A DNA stretch of 64,000 nucleotides from Bacillota bacterium (GTDB lineage Bacteria; Bacillota; Clostridia; Lachnospirales; Lachnospiraceae): assembly GCA_023457255.1 (NCBI GenBank), contig JAEWMB010000033.1:124001-188000 (forward strand), read 5' to 3'. The notes beneath the pieces were generated by a model. It saw nothing but the letters and a program-made list of their open reading frames with translations. It did no database searches and was not told the DNA's origin. Below are positions 43,429 through 51,600 of the stretch, piece after piece (within the stretch, counting starts at the first letter, position 1; every line of letters starts with the position of its first letter). The position numbers were made by a program, and so were the translations under genes.

Positions 43429-43851
43429 TCACATGAACACCTTTAATGTAACCGTAGTCCCTTCTCCTATGATGGAATCGATGTTCATCTCATCGGAATA
43501 CTTTTTCATGTTTGGAAGTCCCATCCCTGCTCCAAATCCCAACGCCCTGACATTATCAGGTGCGGTCGAATATCCTGCCTGCATGGCAAGTTCCACATCC
43601 GGGATTCCCGGTCCTTTATCCCTTAATATCATTATGATTTCCTTAGAGGAGATATGTACGGTGATTTCTCCTCCATGAGCATGGATCACCATATTAATTT
43701 CTCCTTCATACATAGAGATAGCAACCTTTCTTACAACCTCCGGTTCTGCACCCATCTGCTTTAATTTCTTTTTCACATCACTGGATGCTTCTCCTGCCCT
43801 AGTAAAATCATCGCCAGGTATCGTATAAGTTAATGTGATTGTATTGCTCAA
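43429..43851 (-). CDS. RsbW-like ATP-binding regulatory protein
   Basis: The 140-aa protein is a lone GHKL/HATPase-fold domain of the anti-sigma-factor type: EGEINMVIHAHGG is the N box and DKGPGIPDVELAMQAGYSTAP plus GFGAGMGLPNMKKYSD are the G1 and G2 boxes. It has no histidine-phosphoacceptor domain, so it may act as a serine kinase or switch. The start is TTG at 43851-43849, overlapping the DRTGG stop codon (TTGA), with GGAGG 9 nt upstream. It is second in the sensory operon. Confidence 0.87.
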   Translation of the reverse strand: MSNTITLTYTIPGDDFTRAGEASSDVKKKLKQMGAEPEVVRKVAISMYEGEINMVIHAHGGEITVHISSKEIIMILRDKGPGIPDVELAMQAGYSTAPDNVRALGFGAGMGLPNMKKYSDEMNIDSIIGEGTTVTLKVFM

Positions 43852-44198
43852 TTTGATATACCTCCACGCAGTCCATTTTGATATAATAAGCCACATGCGG
43901 TAAACATACGGTGACCTGTGCATAGTAACGGTATTTCTCTTTCATTCGCAAGTTCAATCATCGCTTCATCCGGTCTCTTTCCCCGAACAAAAATAATACA
44001 TACGACATCCATCATCTCTGCTGTACGAATCACCTGTAAATTGCATAATCCAGTTAATAGCACACATTGCTCCTTAACAAATGCAAGTACATCACTCATC
44101 ATATCAGAGCCACATCCTGTCTGCGCCTCACGATCTAAAAATTCTTCTCCGCTGATTACCTGTGCCCCAAGTATTTCTTTTACATCTCTTACAGTCAT
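43848..44198 (-). CDS. DRTGG domain protein (first copy)
   Basis: The 116-aa protein starts MTVRDVKEILGAQVISGEE and shows TGCGSDMMSDVLAFVKEQCVLLTGLCNLQVIRTAEMMDVVCIIFVRGKRPDEAMIELA, with a later PLLCTGHRMFTACGLLY. This fits the DRTGG fold. It is the first gene of the minus-strand sensory operon and ends in a TTGA overlap with the RsbW-like gene. It likely binds a nucleotide or metabolite, but the ligand is unknown. Confidence 0.85.
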   Translation of the reverse strand: MTVRDVKEILGAQVISGEEFLDREAQTGCGSDMMSDVLAFVKEQCVLLTGLCNLQVIRTAEMMDVVCIIFVRGKRPDEAMIELANEREIPLLCTGHRMFTACGLLYQNGLRGGISN

Positions 44199-44715
44199 GT
44201 ATGAATGCCTCCTTAATCAATCTATACGGTACAGAAACAAATCAATAGACAACCCCTCAAAAAATCATCTGCCTTCCCGTCTTTGTTATAAAACATAACA
44301 AAATCTTTTTTCTTTTTATTGATTTTTCTTATAGATTTTCTTTTTGAATAAAAACTATCAATATTGCATAATTTTTTGTCATTTTTAATTATATATCAGT
44401 ATAACATTACCAAATGCTCTTTTCAACTCCAGGCTTATAAAATTTTCCCAATATATGTTATTTTATTAACTATGTTGTGTGTAATATTGTTCATTTTATA
44501 TATTGAATTTATATTTTATTGTATTTAATCTATGATTGTCCCGCTATTGTACTAACAATTAGACGTAATGCACTTGACTTCTTTGAATTTAAATATTGTT
44601 ATTTGTTAAATTTATATCATTGTGGATTTTTCACTAATATCATGCTATAATACTATTGTTTTTCGACAACATGTCATCGAAAAGATTGTTAAAAAACTAT
44701 CAAGGAGGTTTTATC
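44199..44715. other. Divergent control region between sensory and catalytic hydrogenase operons
   Basis: This AT-rich 517-bp stretch has no gene. Visible are a dyad TTTGTTAT-AAAAC-ATAACAAA (44282-44302) before the minus-strand operon, a Rex-like TTGTTAAATTTATATCAT (44603-44620), and a plus-strand TATAAT at 44646-44651 with a weak -35 (TGGATT, 17-nt spacing). The last bases contain AGGAGG for the NuoE-like gene. Confidence 0.45.
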
Positions 44716-45210
44716 ATGAGCTCACAGAAATCAACCGTTCCTTTTGCCGGAACAAAAGAGCAAGAGGCAGCACTTATTAGTATCATAGAAGAGCTTAAAA
44801 GTGACAAAGGTGCCTTAATGCCCATACTTCAAAAGGCACAGGAAATCTATGGATACCTTCCGATTGAAGTTCAAACCATAATTTCAAACACATTAGATAT
44901 CCCTTTAGAAAAAATTTATGGAGTAGTTACCTTTTACTCCCAATTTTCACTTTTTCCAAAAGGAAAATTCAAAATTTCCGTCTGTCTTGGCACCGCTTGC
45001 TATGTAAAAGGTTCTGGTGACCTATATAATAAATTAATGGAGAAGCTTGGCATCGGCAGCGGAGAATGTACCCCCGACGGAAAATTTTCTTTAGAGGCTT
45101 GCCGTTGTATCGGAGCTTGCGGATTAGCTCCTGTCCTTACCATTAATGATGATGTATACGGAAGACTTTCCGTGGATGATTTAGACGGTATTCTGGCTAA
45201 GTACACATAA
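44716..45210 (+). CDS. hydC: NuoE-like [2Fe-2S] hydrogenase subunit (HydC/HndA)
   Basis: The 164-aa thioredoxin-fold [2Fe-2S] protein is the small subunit of NAD(P)-linked electron-bifurcating hydrogenases. It shows GALMPILQKAQEIYGYLP, IYGVVTFYSQFSLFPKGK, then CLGTACYVKG and CRCIGACGLAP, giving four cysteine ligands. The ATG at 44716 has AGGAGG 7 nt upstream; an upstream in-frame MFFDNMSS extension is unlikely. It opens the hydrogenase operon. Confidence 0.93.
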   Translation: MSSQKSTVPFAGTKEQEAALISIIEELKSDKGALMPILQKAQEIYGYLPIEVQTIISNTLDIPLEKIYGVVTFYSQFSLFPKGKFKISVCLGTACYVKGSGDLYNKLMEKLGIGSGECTPDGKFSLEACRCIGACGLAPVLTINDDVYGRLSVDDLDGILAKYT

Positions 45211-45283
45211 GCTAATATCCATTAACATCTTTAATTTCCTAAAATTGAGCTTTGTTTATAGAACATGAATAGAGGGAGTCCTT

Positions 45284-45841
45284 ATGATGCCGGAAATTTC
45301 TCTGAACGTATTGGATGTTGTTCAAAACTCCATACGTGCAGACGCAACACTCATTGTAATAACAGTAGCTGCAGATAGAAAAAAGGATACTATGACCATA
45401 GTCATTAAGGATAATGGATGTGGCATGACTAAAGACCAGATAACCCATGTCTTAGACCCTTTTTTTACAACACGAACCACCCGTAAAGTCGGGCTTGGAG
45501 TTCCGTTCTTTCAATATGCGGCAACTTCAGCAGGCGGTAACTTTTCTATAGAGTCTGTTGTGGGAGAAGGTACGGTTGTTACAGCAAGCTTTATACTCTC
45601 CCATATTGATCGGATGCCGCTTGGGGACATGACAAGCACGATGCATACACTGATAACATTGAATAACCGGATAGATTTCTTATATACATATACCGTAGAT
45701 AACAAAAGTTTCACTCTAGATACCAGGGAATTTCGAATGATTCTTGAAGGAGTGCCGTTTGATACTCCTGAGGTTTCTAATTATATACGAGATTTCTTAA
45801 GCGAAAATAAGCAAGAAGTCGATCAAGGAATCATTCTCTAA
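45284..45841 (+). CDS. HATPase domain protein, histidine-kinase-type
   Basis: The 185-aa protein is a GHKL ATPase with VQNSIRA (N box), DNGCGMTKDQ (G1), FFTTRTTRKVGLGVPFF (F and G2) and GEGTVVTASF, followed by about 80 residues ending EVDQGIIL. No dimerisation/phosphoacceptor helix is present. It lies inside the hydrogenase operon between the NuoE-like and [2Fe-2S] protein genes, so a regulatory role on the complex or its expression is likely. GAGGGAG precedes ATG-ATG; the first is used. Confidence 0.88.
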   Translation: MMPEISLNVLDVVQNSIRADATLIVITVAADRKKDTMTIVIKDNGCGMTKDQITHVLDPFFTTRTTRKVGLGVPFFQYAATSAGGNFSIESVVGEGTVVTASFILSHIDRMPLGDMTSTMHTLITLNNRIDFLYTYTVDNKSFTLDTREFRMILEGVPFDTPEVSNYIRDFLSENKQEVDQGIIL

Positions 45842-46073
45842 AATAACCTGTTTAAATTGGTACAAAGACATCATAGGCAGTCCGATTTAAGAATCAACAG
45901 CTATTGCAGTGTTCTTGTGTACACTGTAAGAAATATAAGGAGATGACCTATCTTTCGCAGAAAACTTTTGTGCCTGCTTGATTTCTTGTAATAAGCAAGA
46001 AAAAGCTCACTTCCCGAACTTTTCCTTGTCACGAATTATATGCGCAATGAATATGCGCAGGAATGGAGGAATT
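45842..46073 (+). promoter_or_regulatory. Structured leader before the HndB-like gene
   Basis: Several hairpins: CAGTGT/ACACTG and TTTCTTG-TAATAAG-CAAGAAA, and at the end TGCGCA (46041-46046) with TGCGCA (46054-46059), a 6-bp stem with loop ATGAATA. GGAAT and GGAGG (46065-46069) follow. The end shares the GCGCAG-GAATGGAGG layout with hydA and moxR leaders. Confidence 0.45.
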
Positions 46074-46445
46074 ATGAAATCTCTTGAAGAATTAAAAGCA
46101 ATCCGGGAGAAGATGCAGAATCAGATTGGCCTTCGCAGCGAAGCCGGAGCAAATATCCGTGTGGTTGTAGGTATGGCTACTTGCGGTATCGCAAGCGGGG
46201 CAAGACCTGTTCTTAATGCTCTTTCGACTGCAGTCCAGGAAAAGGGTCTTACAAACGTGATGGTAACACAAACAGGCTGTATCGGTTTGTGCCAGTTTGA
46301 GCCAATTGTGGAGGTTATGGAAGCGGAAAAAGAAAAGATAACTTATGTTAAGATGACAGCGGAAAAGGCACTCGAAGTGGTTGAAAAGCACTTAGTACGT
46401 GGTCAGATTGTCAAAGAATATACCATTCAAAATTATATTAAATAA
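46074..46445 (+). CDS. [2Fe-2S] ferredoxin-like hydrogenase subunit (HndB-like)
   Basis: The 123-aa protein is a thioredoxin-like [2Fe-2S] ferredoxin, as HndB in NADP-reducing hydrogenases: VVVGMATCGIASGARPV carries one Cys, and VTQTGCIGLCQFEPIVEV two more; it shows only one Cys in the first pair. The N-terminus (MKSLEELKAIREKMQNQIGLR) is helical. GGAGG lies 4 nt before the ATG at 46074. The stop is 15 nt before the NuoF-like gene, so they are co-translated. Confidence 0.88.
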   Translation: MKSLEELKAIREKMQNQIGLRSEAGANIRVVVGMATCGIASGARPVLNALSTAVQEKGLTNVMVTQTGCIGLCQFEPIVEVMEAEKEKITYVKMTAEKALEVVEKHLVRGQIVKEYTIQNYIK

Positions 46446-46460
46446 CGAGGAGGACCTAAT

Positions 46461-48248
46461 ATGTATCGTTCACACATCTTAGTTTGTGGTGGAACCGGTT
46501 GTACTTCCTCCGGTAGTCAGCAGATTCTAAATGGGTTACAGACCGAAATCGAAAAAGCAGGCCTGAAAGAGGAGGTTGCTGTAGTTCAAACAGGCTGTCA
46601 CGGACTTTGTGCTCTGGGACCAATTATGCTGATTTATCCGGAAGGCACCTTTTACTCCATGGTAAATATTGACGATATCCCGGAAATCGTAACGGAACAC
46701 TTGTTAAAAGGTAGAATTGTAAAACGTCTTCTTTATAATGAAACAGTTACCGAAGATGGTATCAAAGCATTAAATGAAACAGATTTTTATAAAAAACAGC
46801 ACAGAATCGCACTTCGTAACTGCGGTGTAATTAATCCAGAAGATATTGAAGAGTACATAGGAACAAGAGGATACGAAGCACTTGGCAAAGTTCTTACCGA
46901 GATGACACCCGATGATGTAATACAAGTCCTCTTAGACAGTGGGTTACGCGGCCGTGGCGGCGGCGGATTTCCAACCGGATTAAAGTGGAAGCTAGCAAAA
47001 GGAAATGATGCTGATCAAAAATTTGTCTGTTGTAATGCCGATGAAGGTGATCCAGGTGCATTTATGGATCGTTCCGTACTAGAGGGGGATCCTCATGTTG
47101 TATTGGAAGCTATGGCCATCGCCGGTTATGCAATCGGAGCAAATCAGGGATATATTTATGTTCGTGCGGAATACCCAATTGCTGTTGCCCGTCTTGAAAT
47201 TGCAATAAAACAGGCAAGAGAATATGGATTACTTGGAGATCATATATTCGGAACCGACTTCTCCTTTGATGTAGGCCTTCGTCTTGGTGCCGGTGCTTTC
47301 GTTTGCGGAGAAGAAACCGCACTTATGACCTCTATTGAAGGAAACCGCGGAGAACCTCGCCCGCGTCCTCCATTCCCTGCACAAAAAGGATTATTCCAGA
47401 AACCAACCATATTAAACAATGTTGAAACCTATGCTAATATTCCTCAGATTATCCTAAACGGAGCAGAATGGTTTGCCTCCATGGGTACGGAAAAGAGCAA
47501 GGGTACGAAAGTATTTGCTCTTGGCGGAAAGATTAAGAACACCGGACTTGTAGAAATTCCGATGGGTACTACACTTCGTGAAGTCGTGGAGCAAATCGGC
47601 GGCGGTATTCCAAATGGCAAGAAGTTTAAGGCTGCTCAAACCGGTGGCCCATCCGGTGGCTGTATTCCGGTAGAGCATTTTGATATTCCGATTGATTACG
47701 ATAACTTAATTGCCATCGGTTCTATGATGGGTTCCGGCGGTCTTATTGTAATGGATGAAGATAACTGTATGGTTGATATCGCTAAATTCTTCTTAGAATT
47801 CACCGTAGATGAATCCTGCGGTAAATGTACTCCATGCCGAATCGGTACAAAACGTATGCTTGAGATTCTTGAAAAGATTACGAAGGGAAATGGAACCTTA
47901 GAAGATTTAGACAAATTAGAAGAACTTAGCTATTACATTAAGGATAACTCTCTTTGTGGTCTTGGTCAGACAGCTCCTAACCCTGTTTTATCCACACTTC
48001 GCTACTTTAAAGACGAATATATTTCCCATGTAGTTGATAAGAAGTGTCCGGCAGGGGTATGCAAATCTTTGTTATCCTATATCATCGATGCAGACAAGTG
48101 TAAAGGTTGTACCTTATGTGCACGCACCTGTCCAAACAATGCAATTGAAGGTAAAGTTCGCGAGCCTCACGTCATCCTACAAGATAAGTGTATTAAGTGT
48201 GGAGCTTGTATGGAGAAATGTAAATTCGGCGCAATCAGTAAGCAGTAA
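46461..48248 (+). CDS. hydB: NuoF-like NAD(P)H and FMN hydrogenase subunit (HydB/HndC)
   Basis: The 595-aa protein has an N-terminal [2Fe-2S] thioredoxin-like domain (GGTGCTSSGSQ, TGCHGLCALGP), the FMN/NAD domain (LRGRGGGGFPTGLKWKLA, ADEGDPGAFMDR), an SLBB segment, the [4Fe-4S] motif SCGKCTPCRIGTKRM, and two C-terminal ferredoxin motifs (CKGCTLCARTCP, CIKCGACMEKCKFGA). This is the diaphorase subunit that exchanges electrons with NAD(P)H and, in bifurcating enzymes, splits them towards ferredoxin. GAGGAGG precedes the ATG. Length fits HydB. Confidence 0.94.
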   Translation: MYRSHILVCGGTGCTSSGSQQILNGLQTEIEKAGLKEEVAVVQTGCHGLCALGPIMLIYPEGTFYSMVNIDDIPEIVTEHLLKGRIVKRLLYNETVTEDGIKALNETDFYKKQHRIALRNCGVINPEDIEEYIGTRGYEALGKVLTEMTPDDVIQVLLDSGLRGRGGGGFPTGLKWKLAKGNDADQKFVCCNADEGDPGAFMDRSVLEGDPHVVLEAMAIAGYAIGANQGYIYVRAEYPIAVARLEIAIKQAREYGLLGDHIFGTDFSFDVGLRLGAGAFVCGEETALMTSIEGNRGEPRPRPPFPAQKGLFQKPTILNNVETYANIPQIILNGAEWFASMGTEKSKGTKVFALGGKIKNTGLVEIPMGTTLREVVEQIGGGIPNGKKFKAAQTGGPSGGCIPVEHFDIPIDYDNLIAIGSMMGSGGLIVMDEDNCMVDIAKFFLEFTVDESCGKCTPCRIGTKRMLEILEKITKGNGTLEDLDKLEELSYYIKDNSLCGLGQTAPNPVLSTLRYFKDEYISHVVDKKCPAGVCKSLLSYIIDADKCKGCTLCARTCPNNAIEGKVREPHVILQDKCIKCGACMEKCKFGAISKQ

Positions 48249-48413
48249 GCAGTGAGAAGGGAACTTCATTTTTCATTCTCCCGGGTTTCATGCATTGTTT
48301 ATGCCGCCTTTGGTGGCATACTTTCAAATGTGAAAATAAAAAGCAATTTTCACATGGCAAATTTGTGCTGTCGCTCAAATTCGTAGGTTGCGGCAGAATG
48401 GAGGTTATAATTA
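48249..48413 (+). promoter_or_regulatory. hydA leader with potential H-type pseudoknot
   Basis: Hairpins: TATGCCGCC-TTT-GGTGGCATA and GTGAAAAT/ATTTTCAC. Next to the gene, AATTTG (48360-48365) pairs with CAAATT (48376-48381), and the loop sequence CTGTCGC (48368-48374) pairs with GCGGCAG (48390-48396), three bases before GGAGG. Loop lengths of 2, 1 and 8 nt would allow a pseudoknot. Confidence 0.5.
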
Positions 48414-50159
48414 ATGGCGAATATTAATTTAAAAATTAACGGCATGGAGACTAGTGCTCCGGCAGGCTCAACCATCTTAGAAGCTGCCAGATTAGCGCAC
48501 ATTGAGATACCAACCCTTTGCTACCTAAAGGAAATCAACGAGATTGGTGCTTGCCGTATCTGTGTAGTAGAAGTAAAAGGTGCAAGAAGCTTAGTAGCTT
48601 CCTGTGTATATCCAATAAATGAGGGTATGGAGGTATTTACCAATACTCCCAAAGTACTAAAATCAAGAAAAAGAACCTTGCAGTTAATTCTTTCTAACCA
48701 CGACAGAAGATGTCTCTCCTGTGTAAGAAGCGGTGATTGCGAGCTGCAAAAGCTATGTAAGGACCTTGGCGTTGAGGACGAAGCCTTCTACGATGGAGAG
48801 AAGGGTCTTTATGAGCTTGATGAAACTGCAGCTCATATGGTTCGTGATAATAACAAGTGTATTCTTTGCAGACGCTGTACTGCTGTTTGTTCCATAACAC
48901 AAGGAATCGGTGTAATCGGTGCAAATGAGCGTGGGTTTAAGACAAATATCGGTTCTGCCTTTGATATGGGGCTTGGAGAAACAAGCTGCGTATCCTGTGG
49001 CCAGTGTATCGCTGTCTGTCCTACCGGTGCGCTCTATGAAAAGGACAATACCGATGAAGTATTGGAAGCAATTGCAGATCCTGAGAAGTTTGTATTCGTT
49101 CAAACAGCACCAGCAGTTCGTGCAGGACTTGGCGAAGCATTTGGCCTACCAATCGGAACGAATGTGGAAGGCAAGATGGTTTCAGCCCTTCGCCGTATCG
49201 GCTTTGATAAGGTGTTTGATACGAATTTCAGTGCTGACTTAACTATTATGGAGGAAGCTACCGAGTTTCTTGACCGTGTGCAAAATGGCGGTGTTTTACC
49301 GTTGATTACTTCCTGTTCTCCGGGATGGATTAAATACTGTGAGCATTACTTCCCGGAGATGACCGAGAACTTAAGCTCCTGTAAGTCACCTCAGCAGATG
49401 TTTGGTGCAGTCGCAAAGACTTATTATGCTGAAAAACTTGGCATTGACCCAAAGAAGATGGTAAGCGTAAGTATTATGCCATGTACCGCAAAGAAGTTCG
49501 AACTTGGACGTGAAGACCAATCTGCCGCAGGTGTTCCGGATGTCGACTACTCTTTGACCGTACGTGAGCTTGCCGGACTTATTGATAAGGTAGGCCTTAA
49601 ATTCTTATCCTTACCGGATGAACAGTTTGACAATCCACTTGGTATCTCTACCGGTGCAGCTGTTATCTTTGGTACAACCGGTGGTGTTATGGAGGCGGCT
49701 CTCCGTACCGCAGTATGGAAACTAACCGGTGAGAATAATGATTCTCCAATCGATTTTAAAGAGGTTCGTGGTGTACAGGGTATTAAAGAAGCAACCTTCC
49801 ATGTTGATGGAATGGATGTCAATGTTGCTGTTGCTTCGGGACTTTCCAATGCAAGAGAATTGCTTCAAAAAGTTAAATCAGGAGAAGCAAATTATCACTT
49901 TATCGAAATCATGGGTTGTCCCGGCGGTTGTGTCAATGGCGGCGGTCAGCCTCAAGTACTGGCAAGCATCCGTAACTTTACAGACATTCGTGCTCTGCGT
50001 GCTAAGGTACTCTATGACTCCGATGCAGCAAATCCTTTCCGTATGTCACATGAAAACGAAGCAGTAAAAAAGGTTTATGAGGAATTCCTTGGTGCTCCTG
50101 GAAGCCATAAGGCACATGATATCTTGCATACTACTTATGTTAAGAGATCTATTAACTAA
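48414..50159 (+). CDS. hydA: [FeFe] hydrogenase catalytic subunit HydA
   Basis: The 581-aa protein has an N-terminal [2Fe-2S] domain (IPTLCYLKEINEIGACRICVVEV), the His-ligated cluster (NHDRRCLSCVRSGDCELQKLC), two [4Fe-4S] motifs (CILCRRCTAVC, CVSCGQCIAVCP), the H-cluster domain with TSCSPGW (Cys301), MPCTAKK (Cys357) and GCPGGCVNGGGQP (Cys502, Cys506), and a C-terminal small-subunit segment (NEAVKKVYEEFLGAPGSHKAHDILHT). This is the active hydrogenase of a multimeric NAD-dependent complex. L1 reads TSCSP, not TSCCP. GGAGG lies 9 nt before the ATG. Terminator follows. Confidence 0.96.
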   Translation: MANINLKINGMETSAPAGSTILEAARLAHIEIPTLCYLKEINEIGACRICVVEVKGARSLVASCVYPINEGMEVFTNTPKVLKSRKRTLQLILSNHDRRCLSCVRSGDCELQKLCKDLGVEDEAFYDGEKGLYELDETAAHMVRDNNKCILCRRCTAVCSITQGIGVIGANERGFKTNIGSAFDMGLGETSCVSCGQCIAVCPTGALYEKDNTDEVLEAIADPEKFVFVQTAPAVRAGLGEAFGLPIGTNVEGKMVSALRRIGFDKVFDTNFSADLTIMEEATEFLDRVQNGGVLPLITSCSPGWIKYCEHYFPEMTENLSSCKSPQQMFGAVAKTYYAEKLGIDPKKMVSVSIMPCTAKKFELGREDQSAAGVPDVDYSLTVRELAGLIDKVGLKFLSLPDEQFDNPLGISTGAAVIFGTTGGVMEAALRTAVWKLTGENNDSPIDFKEVRGVQGIKEATFHVDGMDVNVAVASGLSNARELLQKVKSGEANYHFIEIMGCPGGCVNGGGQPQVLASIRNFTDIRALRAKVLYDSDAANPFRMSHENEAVKKVYEEFLGAPGSHKAHDILHTTYVKRSIN

Positions 50160-50171
50160 ATATGAACAATA

Positions 50172-50220
50172 ACAATAAAAAAATGTCTCAGGTTCAAACT
50201 GCTGAGACATTTTTTATTGT
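50172..50220. terminator. Terminator of the hydrogenase operon
   Basis: ACAATAAAAAAATGTCTCAG pairs with CTGAGACATTTTTTATTGT; a U-tract is present on both strands. Confidence 0.85.
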
Positions 50221-50244
50221 CAACTATTGCTTGACCTCGCTCTT

Positions 50245-50766
50245 TCACCACTTACGAAAACAAAATTGAGCAATATCACGCATCCTAACTTTTTGAATTA
50301 CCTTATAATTCTTTATCACTGCAAAAACAAACAATACTTCTGCCCCGCTAATATAACAATCTTTTAAATCAAAGATAAACCAGTCAAATAGTAAAATATA
50401 ATCAAGACTTCCACCAAAGAATACCTTATCAATAAGACTAGAAATTGCCCCTGAGAATAATAGTACATAAATGGTTTTTGGTAGTATACCCTCCCGTTTT
50501 GCACAAAAGCAATAATACTGGTATATATAGTAAGCTATCACTATAACAAAAACATTCATCAGTATTGCGAACCATGGATAACTAAAGATATCCACATAAT
50601 TTCCAAAATAAGATTGGTTTGTGTTTACCTTCGGTTTGAAAGCAAATATTTCACCCAATATCCGAAAACTCTTATCAAAATAATTATGCCGTATGATAGC
50701 TTTTATCCCCTGATCGAGTACTACCAAACCTCCGATTGCTATACTTTTTTTTGTGACTGGTTTCAT
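50245..50766 (-). CDS. Divergent signal peptidase II (LspA)-like protein
   Basis: The 173-aa membrane protein has four predicted helices and resembles LspA, which cleaves lipoprotein signal peptides. Matching blocks are VVLDQGIKAII, GAISSLIDKVFFGGSLDYI and FIFDLKDCYIS. The two catalytic Asp positions appear kept (SLDY, LKDC), but the conserved Asn of GN(x)DR is Ser and that of FNxAD is Asp. It may be a diverged paralogue with altered substrate or activity. GGGGAG lies 8 nt before the ATG at 50766. Confidence 0.75.
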   Translation of the reverse strand: MKPVTKKSIAIGGLVVLDQGIKAIIRHNYFDKSFRILGEIFAFKPKVNTNQSYFGNYVDIFSYPWFAILMNVFVIVIAYYIYQYYCFCAKREGILPKTIYVLLFSGAISSLIDKVFFGGSLDYILLFDWFIFDLKDCYISGAEVLFVFAVIKNYKVIQKVRMRDIAQFCFRKW

Positions 50767-50792
50767 GAAAAAATCTCCCCTTCTATTTTATC

Positions 50793-51230
50793 TTAGAAAC
50801 GAATTCGATATAACACTTCCTCCTCCACCCATTCACTATGTACCGGCTGAAATCCAAGTCTTTGGTATAGCCTCCTCGCCTGTTCATTATCCGGCTCGAA
50901 ACTAATATAAACCATCTTCTGACCTTTTTCTTCTTTCATATACTGCAAAAGCTGCTTCATCGCTTCTGCTCCAAACCCTTTCTCCTGATACTTCTCATCA
51001 ATCATAAACCGGATAATCAGATAGTGATACTCATCCGGATGCAGACAATACATTAAAAATCCTATCAATTCCTCTTCAAAATAGATTGTCATCGGCATAT
51101 AATCCTTATGTATCTTCGCTTGTTCTAAAGAATAATAATTGGATACTAAAAAGCGGCGTTGATCCTCTTTCACTTTCAGGTTAATCACCGCACCGTAATT
51201 GGACTCTGTAATACCCCTAAGGGATACCAA
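50793..51230 (-). CDS. GNAT family N-acetyltransferase
   Basis: The 145-aa protein matches polyamine-type GNATs (BltD/PaiA-like): MTIYFEEELIGFLMYCL, FMIDEKYQEKGFGAEAMKQLL (acetyl-CoA loop) and NEQARRLYQRLGFQ. A role in acetylating spermidine or another amine is plausible but unproven. The start is TTG at 51230 with GAGAGGG 6-7 nt upstream. It lies 26 nt before the LspA-like gene on the same strand, so the two may be co-transcribed. Confidence 0.85.
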   Translation of the reverse strand: MVSLRGITESNYGAVINLKVKEDQRRFLVSNYYSLEQAKIHKDYMPMTIYFEEELIGFLMYCLHPDEYHYLIIRFMIDEKYQEKGFGAEAMKQLLQYMKEEKGQKMVYISFEPDNEQARRLYQRLGFQPVHSEWVEEEVLYRIRF

Positions 51231-51478
51231 AGGATACCCTCTCCTCTCGCTATGATTTTTATTCAGGAAATTCCCCTGATATTCTTTGGTTAGTCCCTAT
51301 AGTATATAGTGAAATATAGCCTTTTGCAACTGTCTCTTTTAGTTCTCCATAACCTGATTTCTTTCCGCACCATAAGATAGAATATAATACAAAGCCGGTA
51401 TCAATATAAGCTATTGCTATATTATAAAACAGTATATAATTGTTATTTTATATTTTGAATATTAAAAGATTCACTTTC

Positions 51479-51506
51479 TTGAAATACTTGTACACTATGT
51501 TATAAT
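51479..51506 (+). promoter_or_regulatory. Promoter of the moxR operon
   Basis: TTGAAA (51479-51484), a 16-nt spacer and TATAAT (51501-51506) give a leader of about 155 nt. Confidence 0.65.
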
Positions 51507-51600
51507 ATTAGTAAAATTTAGAAGCTTAGGGTATGCGTCTAATTATATACTTTGATACTTGATTTTAGTGTTAAGAATAATGGATAAGTCTCTTTTCCCA

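Noticed and set aside
45842..46073. Short frame starting with ATG next to AAGGAG near 45940
   Set aside because: The AAGGAG touches the ATG, leaving no spacing, and the 12-codon product has no support.
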